Shown: positions 33,267 to 45,179, numbered from the stretch's first letter. The stretch is DNA of 64,000 bases from Nocardioides sp. S5 (GCF_017310035.1 NZ_CP022296.1:4650001-4714000); one strand, 5' to 3'. The notes: generated by a model from the sequence alone, not told the origin. Translations and numbers: made by a program.

Positions 33267-33716
33267 GTGAGCTCCCGCGTGCACTCGATCCACCTCGCCC
33301 CGGGCCGGAAGATCCCGGCGAGGTCCGTGCCGTCGGTCGAGGCGGAGGCCGGGGCCGGCCTGGTGGGCGACCGCTACCACGGCACGAAGCACCGCCACGT
33401 CACCGTGCAGGCGCTCGACGACCTCGCGGTCGCCGCCGAGGTGCTCGGGCGACCGGTCGACCCGGGACTGACGCGGCGCAACATCACCCTCGACCGCGGG
33501 CCGATCCCGACGCGCCCCGGTGAGCGGATGACGATCGGCGACGTCGAGCTCGAGGTGGTCCGCATCGCCGCGCCCTGCCGGCTCCTCGACGACTGGCTGG
33601 GGCCGGGCGCGATGCAGGCGCTGCGCTCGCCCCGCGGCGGGACGGTCTTCCGGCTGCTGGGCTCCGGCACGATCTCGGTCGGCGACGAGGTCGAGGTCCA
33701 CCCCCGGACGTCATGA
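33267..33716 (+). CDS. MOSC domain protein
   Basis: 149 residues: a stand-alone MOSC domain (GAGLVGDRYHGTKHRHVTVQ, RRNITLDRGPIPTRPGERMT, RIAAPCRLLDDWLGPG). The conserved Cys in APCRLLD corresponds to the residue thought to handle sulfur or molybdenum cofactor in MOSC proteins. Stand-alone members are linked with detoxification of N-hydroxylated compounds or sulfur transfer. GTG 33267 lies 7 nt after TACCGT. The stop codon lies inside the first arm of a palindrome. Confidence 0.85.
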   Translation: MSSRVHSIHLAPGRKIPARSVPSVEAEAGAGLVGDRYHGTKHRHVTVQALDDLAVAAEVLGRPVDPGLTRRNITLDRGPIPTRPGERMTIGDVELEVVRIAAPCRLLDDWLGPGAMQALRSPRGGTVFRLLGSGTISVGDEVEVHPRTS

Positions 33717-33755
33717 GAACTGGTCGTCCGGACCGCCACTTCCCATGACGTCCGG
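33704..33755. terminator. Bidirectional terminator; second copy of the 46-bp repeat
   Basis: CCGGACGTCATG (33704-33715) pairs perfectly with CATGACGTCCGG (33744-33755), with further pairing inside. It lies between the convergent MOSC and VOC genes and overlaps the MOSC stop. The 46-bp core 33706-33751 is homologous to 16115-16160. Confidence 0.72.
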
Positions 33756-33769
33756 TCAGCGTGAGCCGC

Positions 33770-34132
33770 CTAGAGGTTCTGCACGAGGCGCAGCAGGTTG
33801 CCGTCGGCGTCGACGAGGTAGCCGATCCGCATCCCCGAGTCCTCCACCGTCGGCGGGTGCAGCCGCGGCCGGCCGACGTGCGTCACGGGCAAGCCCGCGG
33901 CCACGCAGTCGGCGTACAACCCATCGAGGTCGTCGACCCGCAAGCAGCACCCGGCCGCGGTGGTGGCCGGGTCGAGGCCCGGATCGGGGAAGAACTCCAG
34001 CACCAGCGAACCGCGCTCGAGGATGAGCCAGCCCGGAGAGCTGTACGCCGTCGCGAAACCGAGCGCTGCGTAGAACGCAGCCGTCGCGTCGAGGTCGCGG
34101 GAGGGCAGGTTCGGCGTGGCGTGGTCGACCAT
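33770..34132 (-). CDS. VOC / bleomycin-resistance-like protein
   Basis: 120 residues with the paired beta-alpha-beta-beta-beta modules of the vicinal oxygen chelate fold. They are ATPNLPSRDLDATAAFYAAL, GWLILERGSLVLEFFPDPGL, CCLRVDDLDGLYADCVAAGL and MRIGYLVDADGNLLRLVQNL. It resembles bleomycin-binding proteins, which sequester the drug without catalysis. That role is plausible but VOC proteins vary widely. ATG 34132 lies 6 nt after TAGCCT. Confidence 0.82.
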   Translation of the reverse strand: MVDHATPNLPSRDLDATAAFYAALGFATAYSSPGWLILERGSLVLEFFPDPGLDPATTAAGCCLRVDDLDGLYADCVAAGLPVTHVGRPRLHPPTVEDSGMRIGYLVDADGNLLRLVQNL

Positions 34133-34153
34133 GGACCGAGGCTAGTGCGGTGG

Positions 34154-34178
34154 TCCTGGTGCGGCTCGCGCACCAGGA
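34154..34178. terminator. Hairpin TCCTGGTGCG / CGCACCAGGA
   Basis: Ten-bp arms with a 5-nt loop lie between the VOC gene start and the katG end, downstream of the stronger katG hairpin. It may act as a second terminator or belong to the VOC upstream region. Confidence 0.5.
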
Positions 34179-34191
34179 TCACCGCGCTGTC

Positions 34192-34223
34192 GTCGGGATC
34201 CCCGGGTATCCGGGGATCCCGAC
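34192..34223 (-). terminator. katG terminator hairpin
   Basis: GTCGGGATCCCCGG (34192-34205) pairs perfectly with CCGGGGATCCCGAC (34210-34223) around GTAT. The 14-bp GC-rich stem begins 20 bases beyond the katG stop codon and is the strongest hairpin seen in the window. There is no clear T-run, as is common in actinobacteria. Confidence 0.78.
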
Positions 34224-34242
34224 GGTGATCAGGCGTACGACC

Positions 34243-37138
<2,896 letters not shown>

Positions 37139-37255
37139 CGAGCAACTCGTGCCTGTACCCACCCGACCCCCGTCAGATGCGCTCTCGGGCCGAAATGTGG
37201 AAGGGTCTATGGCTCTGTGACCGAGACCGACCGATCCACCAGTGAGGAAAGAAAC

Positions 37256-38968
37256 GTGTCCAGCTCCCCCGACAGTCCCCCTTCGCCGCCCCTCGAGGCG
37301 GACGTCCCCGTCCAGAAGGGCCTCCGCCCCGACGCCGCGATCACCGCGCCGCGGGTCTTCTGGCCCGCCGCGGCGATCATCCTCGTGTTCGTCGGCCTCG
37401 CCGTGGCACTGCCCCAGCGCCTCGGCGACACCCTCAGCAGCCTCAACAGCACCGTCATCGGTGACCTCGGCTGGTTCTACGTCCTGCTCGTGAGCTCGTT
37501 CATCGCCTTCTCGCTGTGGGTGGCCTTCTCGCCGATGGGCCGCGTGGTGCTCGGCAAGGACGACGAGGAGCCCGAGTTCGGCCTCAAGTCGTGGTTCGCG
37601 ATGCTCTTCGCCGCCGGCATGGGCATCGGCCTGGTGTTCTGGGGCGTTGCCGAGCCGCTGAACCACTTCGCCTCACCGCCGCCCGGCACCGCCGACGGCG
37701 ACGCCGCGGCCGCCCGGGCTGCGATGGACACCACCTTCCTGCACTGGGGCCTGCACGCGTGGGGCATCTACGTGGTCGTCGGCCTGGCGGTCGCGTACGC
37801 CGTGCACCGCAAGGGACGACCGATCTCGATCCGCTGGGCGCTCGAGCCGCTCCTCGGCGACCGGGTCAAGGGAACGCTCGGTGACGTGATCGACGTGATC
37901 GCCATCATCGGCACGCTCTTCGGTGTCGCGACCTCGCTGGGCTTCGGCGTCAGCCAGATCAGCGCCGGCCTGGCCTACCTCGGCTTCGTCGACGAGGCGT
38001 CGACCACCCTCAAGGTCGCCCTCATCGTCGGGATCAGCGTCATCGCGATCGTCTCCGTGGCCACCGGCGTCGACAAGGGCATCAAGTGGCTCTCCAACAT
38101 CAACATGGGCCTGGCCGCCGCGCTCCTCCTCGTCGTGGCGATCCTCGGCCCCACCGTGTTCATCCTGGGCGACTTCGTCCAGCAGCTCGGCTCCTACGGC
38201 CGCAACTTCCTCGAGCTGTCGTTCCGCACGATGAGCTTCCAGGGTGAGGACGGAAGCGCCTGGCTGTCCGGCTGGACGACCTTCTACTGGGGCTGGTGGA
38301 TGAGCTGGGCGCCGTTCGTCGGCGTCTTCATCGCCCGCATCTCCCGCGGCCGCACCGTGCGCGAGTTCGTCACCGGCGTGCTGCTGGTGCCGACGCTCGT
38401 GACCTTCCTCTGGTTCTCGGTCCTGGGTGGGTCGGCCATCTACCGCGAAATGTTCGGCGAGGGCGGACTGGTCGGTGAGGACGGCGCGGTCTCGACCGAC
38501 GCCGCGCTGTTCCAGTTCCTCGAGGGGCTGCCGGCCTCGGGCCTGCTCAGCGTCGTCGCGATGATCCTGGTGGTCGTCTTCTTCGTGACGAGCTCCGACT
38601 CCGGCTCGTTCGTCGTCGACATGCTCGCCAGCGGCGGCAACCCCCAGCCGCCGGTCTGGTCGCGCGTGTTCTGGGCCGTGTTGCAGGGTCTCATCGCGGC
38701 CACGCTCATCATCGCCGGCGCCGTGACCGGTCAGGACGGCCTCGGCGCCCTCCAGACCATGGCCATCCTGCTGGCGCTGCCGTTCAGCATCGTGATGATC
38801 GGGATGATGGTGGCCACGGCCAAGGCGCTGCTGCACGAGAACTGGCTCATCGAGCGCGCCGAGCGGCGCCTGCTCGCGGCCGAGGTGGCCGGCGAGGTGG
38901 CGCGCGTCAACGGCACCACGCCCGGTCCGATCCGCGACGAGCGACCGCCGCGACGTACGAAGGTCTGA
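37256..38968 (+). CDS. BCCT-family betaine/carnitine/choline transporter
   Basis: 570 residues with 12 helices. The signature FYWGWWMSWAPFVGVFIARI (Trp-rich substrate box) and GMGIGLVFWGVAEPLNHF are clear. N- and C-terminal tails are charged; the C-terminal helix (NWLIERAERRLLAAEVAGEV) could serve in osmosensing, as in BetP. BCCT carriers take up glycine betaine, choline or carnitine with Na+ or H+. GTG 37256 has GAGGAAAG upstream; GTG 37217 would add 13 residues. The upstream region carries repeated operator-like boxes. Confidence 0.92.
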   Translation: MSSSPDSPPSPPLEADVPVQKGLRPDAAITAPRVFWPAAAIILVFVGLAVALPQRLGDTLSSLNSTVIGDLGWFYVLLVSSFIAFSLWVAFSPMGRVVLGKDDEEPEFGLKSWFAMLFAAGMGIGLVFWGVAEPLNHFASPPPGTADGDAAAARAAMDTTFLHWGLHAWGIYVVVGLAVAYAVHRKGRPISIRWALEPLLGDRVKGTLGDVIDVIAIIGTLFGVATSLGFGVSQISAGLAYLGFVDEASTTLKVALIVGISVIAIVSVATGVDKGIKWLSNINMGLAAALLLVVAILGPTVFILGDFVQQLGSYGRNFLELSFRTMSFQGEDGSAWLSGWTTFYWGWWMSWAPFVGVFIARISRGRTVREFVTGVLLVPTLVTFLWFSVLGGSAIYREMFGEGGLVGEDGAVSTDAALFQFLEGLPASGLLSVVAMILVVVFFVTSSDSGSFVVDMLASGGNPQPPVWSRVFWAVLQGLIAATLIIAGAVTGQDGLGALQTMAILLALPFSIVMIGMMVATAKALLHENWLIERAERRLLAAEVAGEVARVNGTTPGPIRDERPPRRTKV

Positions 38969-38973
38969 CCACG

Positions 38974-39019
38974 GCGAGTGGTCCGGTCTACCGCCGAGGC
39001 GGGAGGCCGGACCACTCGC
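38974..39019. terminator. Bidirectional hairpin between convergent genes
   Basis: GCGAGTGGTCCGG (38974-38986) pairs perfectly with CCGGACCACTCGC (39007-39019); inside lies a second stem CCGCC/GGCGG (38991-39002). It follows the BCCT stop by 5 bases and covers the final codons of the minus-strand GNAT gene, serving both. Confidence 0.75.
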
Positions 39020-39539
39020 GGGACAGGATCGCCCACACCTCGAGGTCCTGGCGCTCCTCGCGCACGGGGAACACCTCGCGGAGGGTGCCCTCGTGGGTGA
39101 AGCCGAGGCGCTCGGCGACGCGTCTGCTGGCGAGGTTGCCCGGGGCGCAGCGCCACTCGACGCGGTGCAGCCCGCGCTCGGCGAACGCCCAGTCGAGCAT
39201 GGCCGCGACGGCGCGGGTGACGATGCCGCGACCGCGGGCCGAGGCGGCGAGGAAGACACCGACCTCGGCGATCCGGGAGCGTGCGTTGATGCTCGGGAAG
39301 AGCGTCCCGCCCACCAGCTCGTCCCCGATCCAGATGCCGTACAGGCGGCGGGTGCCCTCGCCCCGGCCCCTGGTGAAGCTGTCGATGAAGCCGCGGGCAC
39401 CCTCGACGTCCTCGAAGCCCTCCCACGGCAGCCAGTCGTAGAAGTCCTCGCCGTGCGCTCGGAACAGCCCGGCGAGCTGCTCGGCGTGCCACGTCTCGAG
39501 GTCGGACAGGCGGGCGTCGTCGATCTGCAGGCTCAGCAC
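38988..39539 (-). CDS. RimJ/RimL-type GNAT acetyltransferase
   Basis: 183 residues. The acetyl-CoA site is in VFLAASARGRGIVTRAVAAM, preceded by LFPSINARSRIAEVG. The late motif HRVEWRCAPGNLASRRVAER, followed by LGFTHEGTLREVF, is typical of RimJ/RimL-like enzymes that acetylate protein N-termini or small amines. GTG 39539 is chosen because TAGGGT lies 7 nt upstream; another GTG at 39548 overlaps that -10 box. Acceptor unknown. Confidence 0.87.
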   Translation of the reverse strand: MLSLQIDDARLSDLETWHAEQLAGLFRAHGEDFYDWLPWEGFEDVEGARGFIDSFTRGRGEGTRRLYGIWIGDELVGGTLFPSINARSRIAEVGVFLAASARGRGIVTRAVAAMLDWAFAERGLHRVEWRCAPGNLASRRVAERLGFTHEGTLREVFPVREERQDLEVWAILSREWSGLPPRR

Positions 39540-39563
39540 CCGCGCCACCCTAGGGGTCGCCGC

Positions 39564-40526
39564 TCAGCCCAGCCCGGCGGCCTCGGTGAGCCACAGCCAC
39601 GCGCGCGCCCGGGCATCCGGGTTCGGCCGCGTGGTGGGCAGGATGCTGGTGGGCCGCTCGACCCGGTCGTGCCAGAAGCGACCCGTGGGCGGTGCCGGCT
39701 CGACCGCGGCGAGCCACACGCTCGTGTCGGCGCCCTGGGCGTCGTCGCGCAGCACCGGCCGGGTGATCGAGCGGAAGCGCGGCAGCGACTCCTGCACGCC
39801 GGGGGTGTCGGCCCAGCCGGGGTGCATCGTGGCCACGGTGATGCCGTCGCCGGCCCACCGCTCGCCGAGCAGCGGCCCCATCTCGACCTGCATCCGCTTG
39901 GACCGCGCGTACGCCGTCGTGGGTGAGTAGTCGCCGGTGAGGTAGCCCGGGTCGTCGGCGCGCAGCGCCTGGCCGTACATCCCGCCGCTGCTGACCAGCA
40001 CCACCCGACCGCCCACCAGCGGCCCACGCAGCGCCTCGGTCATCACGACCGGCCCGAGGACGTGCACCGCCATGCTGAGCTCGTGGCCCTGCGCGGACTC
40101 GGTGCGCGTCGGCGGCATCACGCCGGCGTTGTGCACGATCGCGTGCAGCTCGGGGACCTCCTCTGCGAAGTCGGCGGCAAAGCGGCGTACGTCGTCGAGG
40201 TCGCCGACGTCGCAGCGCCACAGCAGCAGCTCGGTGCCGGGCAGCACCGCCCGCAGCCGGTCCGCGACACCGGCGCCCTTCTCCTCGTCACGCACGAGCA
40301 TGTGGACCGTGGCGCCCAGCCGGGCCAGGCCCTCCACGGTCGCGATGCCGAGCCCGGAGCTGGCGCCGGTGACGAGCACGTGGCGACCGGCCAGCGCACC
40401 CGCGGGCGGGTCCGCCGGCCAGCCGGGCAGCGTACGCCGCACGGCGAGGCCGATCGTGGTGTAGCCGAGGACCAGGGAGCGGTCCATCGCCGCGTCGACG
40501 GCGCGGGCGAGCAGCGGTCGTGCCAC
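39564..40526 (-). CDS. SDR-family oxidoreductase
   Basis: 320 residues. The NAD(P) site is VLVTGASSGLGIATVEGLAR, then HNAGVMPPTR, and the catalytic Ser and Tyr-x-x-x-Lys appear in VVLVSSGGMYGQAL and TAYARSKRMQVE. The N-terminal extension (ARAVDAAMDRSLVLGYTTIG) is typical of actinobacterial retinol-dehydrogenase-like SDRs. GTG 40526 lies 5 bases after the stop of the aldo/keto reductase gene, so the two oxidoreductases are likely cotranscribed. Substrate unknown. Confidence 0.88.
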   Translation of the reverse strand: MARPLLARAVDAAMDRSLVLGYTTIGLAVRRTLPGWPADPPAGALAGRHVLVTGASSGLGIATVEGLARLGATVHMLVRDEEKGAGVADRLRAVLPGTELLLWRCDVGDLDDVRRFAADFAEEVPELHAIVHNAGVMPPTRTESAQGHELSMAVHVLGPVVMTEALRGPLVGGRVVLVSSGGMYGQALRADDPGYLTGDYSPTTAYARSKRMQVEMGPLLGERWAGDGITVATMHPGWADTPGVQESLPRFRSITRPVLRDDAQGADTSVWLAAVEPAPPTGRFWHDRVERPTSILPTTRPNPDARARAWLWLTEAAGLG

Positions 40527-40531
40527 CTGCG

Positions 40532-41401
40532 TCAGCTCGCGTCGAGGCGGGCGACCTCGTCGGACGTCAGCTCGATGTCGGCCGCAGCCGCCGAGTCGGT
40601 GATGGACGAGGGCCGCTTGGCGCCGGGGATCGGGATGACGACCGGCGACTGCGCGAGCTCCCAGGCCAGCGCCACCTGCTGGGCGCTCACCCCGCGCTCG
40701 GTGGCGATCTCGGCGAAGGCCGGATGCTTCTCGGCCAGCTCCTTGGCGTCGCCCAGGCCGCCGAGCGGGCTCCACGGCAGGAACGGGAGGCCGAGCTCGT
40801 CGCACACGTCGATCTCGGGCTTGCTGCTGCGGAACTTCGGGCTGAACTGGTTCTGCACGCTCGCCAGCGCGTCACCGAGGACGGCGTGCGCGGCGCGGAT
40901 CTGGTCGGGGTCGGCGTTGGACAGCCCCACGCGGGCGACCTTGCCGCTGCCGGCGATCTCCTTCAGCGTGCCGATGACCTCGTCGTAGGGGACCTTCGGG
41001 TCCGGCCGGTGGTGCTGCCACAGCGCGATCTGCTCGACCCCGAGCCGTTGGAGGCTGGCGTCGACGGCGCTGCGGAGGTGCTCGGCCGAGCTGTCGGTGT
41101 CCCAGCCGCCGCCGTCGGTGCGGACGTGGCCGCCCTTGGTGGCGAGCAGCACGCGGTCGCGGACGCCGAGCTCGTCGAGGATCGAGGCGATCAGTCGCTC
41201 GTTCTCACCCTGGGCGCCCGCCCCCTTCTCGTCGCCGGGCCCGTAGGCGTCGGCGGTGTCGAACAGCGTGACGCCGGCGTCGAGCGCGGCGGTGACGGTG
41301 TCGAGGAGCTGCTGGCGCGGCTGGGTGCCGGTCTGGTCGAAGGTCATCAGGCCCAGGCCGATGGCGCCGACCTGCTGGTGTCCGATGGTGCGAGTCTGCA
41401 T
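40532..41401 (-). CDS. Aldo/keto reductase
   Basis: 289 residues forming a TIM barrel that reduces carbonyls with NADPH. The catalytic tetrad is visible: Asp and Tyr in FDTADAYGPGD, Lys in LLATKGGH, His in LWQHHRPDPK. Cofactor-binding elements are WSPLGGLGDAKELAE and IPIPGAKRPSSITDSAAAAD. ATG 41401 lies 7 nt after TAGGGT. The SDR gene follows immediately, hinting at two consecutive reductions of related substrates, which is inference. Confidence 0.9.
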   Translation of the reverse strand: MQTRTIGHQQVGAIGLGLMTFDQTGTQPRQQLLDTVTAALDAGVTLFDTADAYGPGDEKGAGAQGENERLIASILDELGVRDRVLLATKGGHVRTDGGGWDTDSSAEHLRSAVDASLQRLGVEQIALWQHHRPDPKVPYDEVIGTLKEIAGSGKVARVGLSNADPDQIRAAHAVLGDALASVQNQFSPKFRSSKPEIDVCDELGLPFLPWSPLGGLGDAKELAEKHPAFAEIATERGVSAQQVALAWELAQSPVVIPIPGAKRPSSITDSAAAADIELTSDEVARLDAS

Positions 41402-41464
41402 GGATCCGACCCTACGGCGCGCCGCGAAACCCCTCACCGCCCGTCGAGGTGGGTCCGGCGACGC

Positions 41465-41914
41465 TCAGACGGCGTTGACGCGGAAGGTGTCGAGCAGGCT
41501 GAAGGCCGCCACCGCGTGGGCGCTGAGGTCATCGCCGACGGACTCGCGCGCGAACGCGGTGAAGTCCTGGAGCTCGGCGACCTCGCGGGCGCTGATGTTG
41601 CGGAAGCCCATCGACCAGGAGGTGAAGGCGCGCTCGTCGGCGAGTCGCCTGTCCACCACGCGTACGCCGCTGTGGCGCGCGTCGGCACGGATGGCGTCGA
41701 AGACCGACTCGACCGACGACGTGTCACCCTCGAGCGTCTGGATGACGTTGCCGCCGCTGTAGAGCAGCAGGCCGGTCACGCCGAGGCGCTCGTTCTTGGG
41801 GCGGATCTGCTCGATGAGCTCGACCAGCTGGCCGACGGAGAGCAGGCGCGTGGCCGCGCTGGTGTAGGTGAGGCTGAGGACGCGCCCGTCGTGGACGCCG
41901 GAGTGGGAGCTCAT
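41465..41914 (-). CDS. BLUF-domain blue-light photoreceptor
   Basis: 149 residues comprising a BLUF domain and a short tail. BLUF domains bind FAD and sense blue light. The conserved Tyr is in SLTYTSAATR, the Asn in RPKNERLGVTG, the Gln in NVIQTLEGD, and Trp/Met in SWSMGFRN: all photocycle residues are present. No output domain is attached, so it probably signals by protein contact. ATG 41914 begins MSSHSG; TATGGT lies 9 nt upstream. It sits alone between oxidoreductase genes and the F420 genes; flavin and F420 pathways share FO-type chemistry, but no direct link is shown. Confidence 0.9.
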   Translation of the reverse strand: MSSHSGVHDGRVLSLTYTSAATRLLSVGQLVELIEQIRPKNERLGVTGLLLYSGGNVIQTLEGDTSSVESVFDAIRADARHSGVRVVDRRLADERAFTSWSMGFRNISAREVAELQDFTAFARESVGDDLSAHAVAAFSLLDTFRVNAV

Positions 41915-41984
41915 CGCCGAAGGACCATAGGCACGTCCGCGGACGCGCCACCACACCCGTTCGGGCCCTGCTGGGCCCGGTGGC

Positions 41985-43001
41985 CTACGCGCCGAGCTCG
42001 CGCAGGCCCGGCAGCACCTCGGCACCGAAGGATGAGAGGAACGCCTCCTGCTCGTGGCCCGGGGCGTGGAAGACGAGGTGGTCGAAGCCCGCGTCGACGT
42101 AGGGGCGCACGGCGTCGACGACCGCCTCGGGCGAGGTCTCGACGATCCAGCGCGAGGCCACCTGCTCGATCGGCAGCCGGTCGGCGGCGGCGGCCATCTC
42201 CACCGGGTCGTCGAGCTGGTGCTTCTGCTCCGCGCTCAGCGACAGCGGCGCCCAGAAGCGGCAGTTCTCGAGCGCCTCCTCGCGGGTGGGGGCGTAGGAC
42301 AGCTTGATCTCAATCATCCGCGCGATGTCGCCGGAGGCCCGGCCCGCTGCCTCGAGGCCCTCGGCGACCGCGGGTAGCAGCTTGTCGGTGTAGAGGTCCA
42401 TCCCCTTGCCGCTGGTGCAGATGAAGCCGTCGCCCACGCGACCGGCGTACTTCGCCATCTGCGGGCCGCCGGCCGCGACGTAGATCGGCACGCCGCCGTG
42501 GGGGCGGTCGTAGATCGTGGCGTCGACGGTGCGGTAGTAGTCGCCGTCGAAGGTGACCCGCTCACCGGCCCAGAGCTCGCGCATCAGCCGCACCGACTCG
42601 CGCAGGCGCGCCCAGCGCTCCTTGAAGTCCGGCCACTCCCCGAGCCCGACGGAGACCTCGTTGAGCGCCTCGCCCGTGCCGACACCGAGCACCACCCGGC
42701 CGGGGTCGAGCAGCGCGAGGGTGGCGAACTGCTGAGCCAGGACGGCCGGGTTGTAGCGGAAGGTCGGGGTGAGCACGCTGGTGCCGAGCACCACGCGGTC
42801 CGTGCGCTCACCGAGGGCCGCGAGCACCGCGAGCGCGTTGGGGGCGTGGCCGCCCTCGTGGCGCCAGGGCTGGAGGTGGTCGCTGAGCCACACGCTGTCG
42901 AGGCCGACCTCCTCGGCGCGGGTGCCGAGCCCGACGAGCTCGCGGGGGCCGAACTGCTCGGCCGAGGCCTTGTAACCGATGGTGAGCGGCGAGGTCGTCA
43001 T
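41985..43001 (-). CDS. fgd: F420-dependent glucose-6-phosphate dehydrogenase
   Basis: 338 residues strongly resembling mycobacterial Fgd1, which oxidises glucose 6-phosphate and reduces cofactor F420. Characteristic segments are [34 protein letters not shown] (His of the active site), [55 protein letters not shown] and the C-terminal [19 protein letters not shown]. Members of the luciferase-like monooxygenase (LLM) fold. ATG 43001 begins [13 protein letters not shown]. It supplies reduced F420 to the other F420 enzymes encoded nearby. Confidence 0.93.
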   Translation of the reverse strand: MTTSPLTIGYKASAEQFGPRELVGLGTRAEEVGLDSVWLSDHLQPWRHEGGHAPNALAVLAALGERTDRVVLGTSVLTPTFRYNPAVLAQQFATLALLDPGRVVLGVGTGEALNEVSVGLGEWPDFKERWARLRESVRLMRELWAGERVTFDGDYYRTVDATIYDRPHGGVPIYVAAGGPQMAKYAGRVGDGFICTSGKGMDLYTDKLLPAVAEGLEAAGRASGDIARMIEIKLSYAPTREEALENCRFWAPLSLSAEQKHQLDDPVEMAAAADRLPIEQVASRWIVETSPEAVVDAVRPYVDAGFDHLVFHAPGHEQEAFLSSFGAEVLPGLRELGA

Positions 43002-43072
43002 GAGGAGATGTTGTCCTTGCGTCGGGTGGCGGCGACGGCGCGGGAGCCGCCGGGAGTGGCATCGTGCGAGGT

Positions 43073-44071
43073 GTGAGCGATCTTCCCCTGCTGGGGTTCG
43101 GTCTGCCGGTGTCGGGCAGCTGGGCGACCCCCACCACGATGATCCACCTCGCCCGCAGGGCCGAGGAGCTGGGCTGGGCGTCGCTGTGGACCTTCCAGCG
43201 TCTGCTCCAGCCGCTCGACGGCGAGCCCGACGCCGCGCACAACCCGGGCACGAGACCGGTCGGCGACCCGGCGTACGCCTCGGTGCACGACGCCGTGCTG
43301 CCACTGGCCTTCGTCGCCGCCCACACCAGCACGATCGGCCTCGGCACCGCCACGGTGTGTGCACCGTTCACGCCGCCGGTGGTGCTGGCCAAGGCGATGT
43401 CCACCCTGGACCACCTCAGCGGCGGCCGCGTGACCACCGGGATCGGGATGGGCTGGCTGCCGCAGGAGTACGTCGCCGCCGGCGTGCCGTTCCAGCGGCG
43501 TGGTGCCCGCATGGAGGAGTACGTCCGCTGCCTGAAGGCCGTGTGGACGCAGGACCCGGTCCAGTTCGACGGCGAGTTCTACACCGTGCCGCGCTCCCAC
43601 GTCGGCCCGCGCCCGGTCCAGCGACCTCACCCGCCGGTCCTCGTCGGTGGAGCCGCGGAGCCGGCGCTGCGCCGGGCCGGGCGCCTGGCCGAGGGCTGGA
43701 TCGGCAGCACCCGCACCGACCTGGAGTCCCTCGCCCGCTCCGTCGCACTCGTGCGGGCCGGTGCCGAGGAGGCCGGCCGCGACCCCGACGCCGTACGCAT
43801 CCTGGTGCGGACGGTGGTCGACCTGGTCGCCGAGGATCCCGGCCACGGTCGCCGTCGGGGGCACGGGACGCGGCAGCAGGTCCTCGGCGACCTGGCCGAC
43901 CTGGCGAGCCACGGGGCCACCGAGGTCCTCGTGGACCTCAACTTCTCCCCGCGCGTCGGCTCGCCGGACGTGGACGCCGATGGAGCGACGGCGGAGGCCG
44001 AGCGTGTGCTGGACGCGCTGGCCCCGCCTCAGCCGCCGCCCCACCTCAGGAGGCCTCCACCTTCGGCATGA
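43073..44071 (+). CDS. LLM-class F420-dependent oxidoreductase
   Basis: 332 residues with the LLM TIM barrel: [80 protein letters not shown] and [20 protein letters not shown]. This fits the group annotated as F420-dependent oxidoreductases with unknown substrates. GTG 43073 lies 7 nt after CATCGT; GTG 43064 is three codons earlier. It is divergent from fgd and overlaps the end of the next, convergent LLM gene by 26 bases. Confidence 0.87.
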   Translation: MSDLPLLGFGLPVSGSWATPTTMIHLARRAEELGWASLWTFQRLLQPLDGEPDAAHNPGTRPVGDPAYASVHDAVLPLAFVAAHTSTIGLGTATVCAPFTPPVVLAKAMSTLDHLSGGRVTTGIGMGWLPQEYVAAGVPFQRRGARMEEYVRCLKAVWTQDPVQFDGEFYTVPRSHVGPRPVQRPHPPVLVGGAAEPALRRAGRLAEGWIGSTRTDLESLARSVALVRAGAEEAGRDPDAVRILVRTVVDLVAEDPGHGRRRGHGTRQQVLGDLADLASHGATEVLVDLNFSPRVGSPDVDADGATAEAERVLDALAPPQPPPHLRRPPPSA

Positions 44072-45032
44072 TGTCGTACTTCAGGCGCTTGAGGTCGTCG
44101 AGCGTCTTCGACACCGGGACGTCGGAGAAGGGCGGCCACAGCAGCGGCATCGTGAGCCCGGCCTCCTGGTACTGCTTGAGCCGGTCGACGATCTGCTGCT
44201 CGGTGCCCACCAGCAGGTTGGACACCTTGCGGTTGTCGGTCTGGTCGGTCTCGGTGTCGGTGATGGTGAACCAGATCATCGAGCACATGTCGAGGTCGTC
44301 GATCGACTTGCCCTTCTCCTCGAGCTCGCGCGCGATCGCCGTACGCCACTCGGTGAGCTCGGCCGGGGAGTCCTGGATGCCGATCCAGCCCGACAGGCCG
44401 TACTTCGCGACCCGGTTGGCCGAGCGCTTGGGGTCCTTGAGGCCACTGAAGTAGATCGGCGGGTGCGGCTTCTGCACCGGCTGGTGGCCGAAGCCCGCGG
44501 GCTCGAAGTCGGCGAACTCGCCGTGGTACTCGAAGATCTCGTTCTGCCAGATGCCCAGGCAGATCTCGATGGTCTCGCGGACGTGGGCGTGGCGACGCGG
44601 GAAGAGGTGGGTGGCGCTCGCGGCGGCGAACTCCTCGGGCATCCAGCCGGCGCCGACGCCGACGTTGAGGCGGCCGTTGGAGAGGTGGTCGATGGTGGCG
44701 CACTCGGCGGCGAAGACGCCCGGGGAGCGGTAGGGGGTGTCGGTGATGCTCATGCCGATACGCACCTTCTCGGTGCGGGCGGCGAGCCAGGGCAGGATCG
44801 GCCAGCCCTGGAACCACTTGCCCTTCGACTCCACCGGCATCTGCAGGGGGAACTGGTCCATCATCCCGAACGGGTACTGCATCTCGGCGCGGTCCGAGGC
44901 CTCCGGGACGATGATGCGGTCGAGGGTCCAGACGGAGTCGAAGTCGAGCTCCTCCGCCAGGTCGGTCAGGTCCGCGAGCTCCTGGACCGTGACGTGGTTG
45001 CGGAACGTGGGCAGGTAGAGGGCGAGCTTCAT
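44046..45032 (-). CDS. LLM-class F420-dependent oxidoreductase
   Basis: 328 residues, another LLM barrel: MKLALYLPTFRNHVTVQELA, DLAEELDFDSVWTLDRIIVP, IGMSITDTPYRSPGVFAAEC, GRLNVGVGAGWMPEEFAAAS, and PPIYFSGLKDPKRSANRVAK. GAGGAG lies 8 bases before ATG 45032. It is preceded by the acyl-CoA synthetase gene on the same strand, so it may act on a carrier-bound fatty or aromatic acid; this is inference. Confidence 0.87.
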   Translation of the reverse strand: MKLALYLPTFRNHVTVQELADLTDLAEELDFDSVWTLDRIIVPEASDRAEMQYPFGMMDQFPLQMPVESKGKWFQGWPILPWLAARTEKVRIGMSITDTPYRSPGVFAAECATIDHLSNGRLNVGVGAGWMPEEFAAASATHLFPRRHAHVRETIEICLGIWQNEIFEYHGEFADFEPAGFGHQPVQKPHPPIYFSGLKDPKRSANRVAKYGLSGWIGIQDSPAELTEWRTAIARELEEKGKSIDDLDMCSMIWFTITDTETDQTDNRKVSNLLVGTEQQIVDRLKQYQEAGLTMPLLWPPFSDVPVSKTLDDLKRLKYDIMPKVEAS

Positions 45033-45095
45033 CGGGAATCTCCTCGGGAGCGGTCTCGGCCCACGGCCGGCGCTGGTCACGTCCCGGACGGGCCC

Positions 45096-45113
45096 TTGTG
45101 TCGTATCTCACAA
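45096..45113. promoter_or_regulatory. Inverted repeat TTGTG-N8-CACAA
   Basis: Five-bp arms lie in the 147-base gap between the acyl-CoA synthetase gene and the LLM gene, 64 bases upstream of the LLM start. The AT-rich core (TCGTATCT) contrasts with its surroundings and suggests a TetR- or GntR-type operator. Confidence 0.4.
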
Positions 45114-45179
45114 TCGGGCGCCGATGCTCCGCAAGGGAGCGGGTGCTCATGGTTTCCTCAACGCGCGCGGGCGGGAGCG

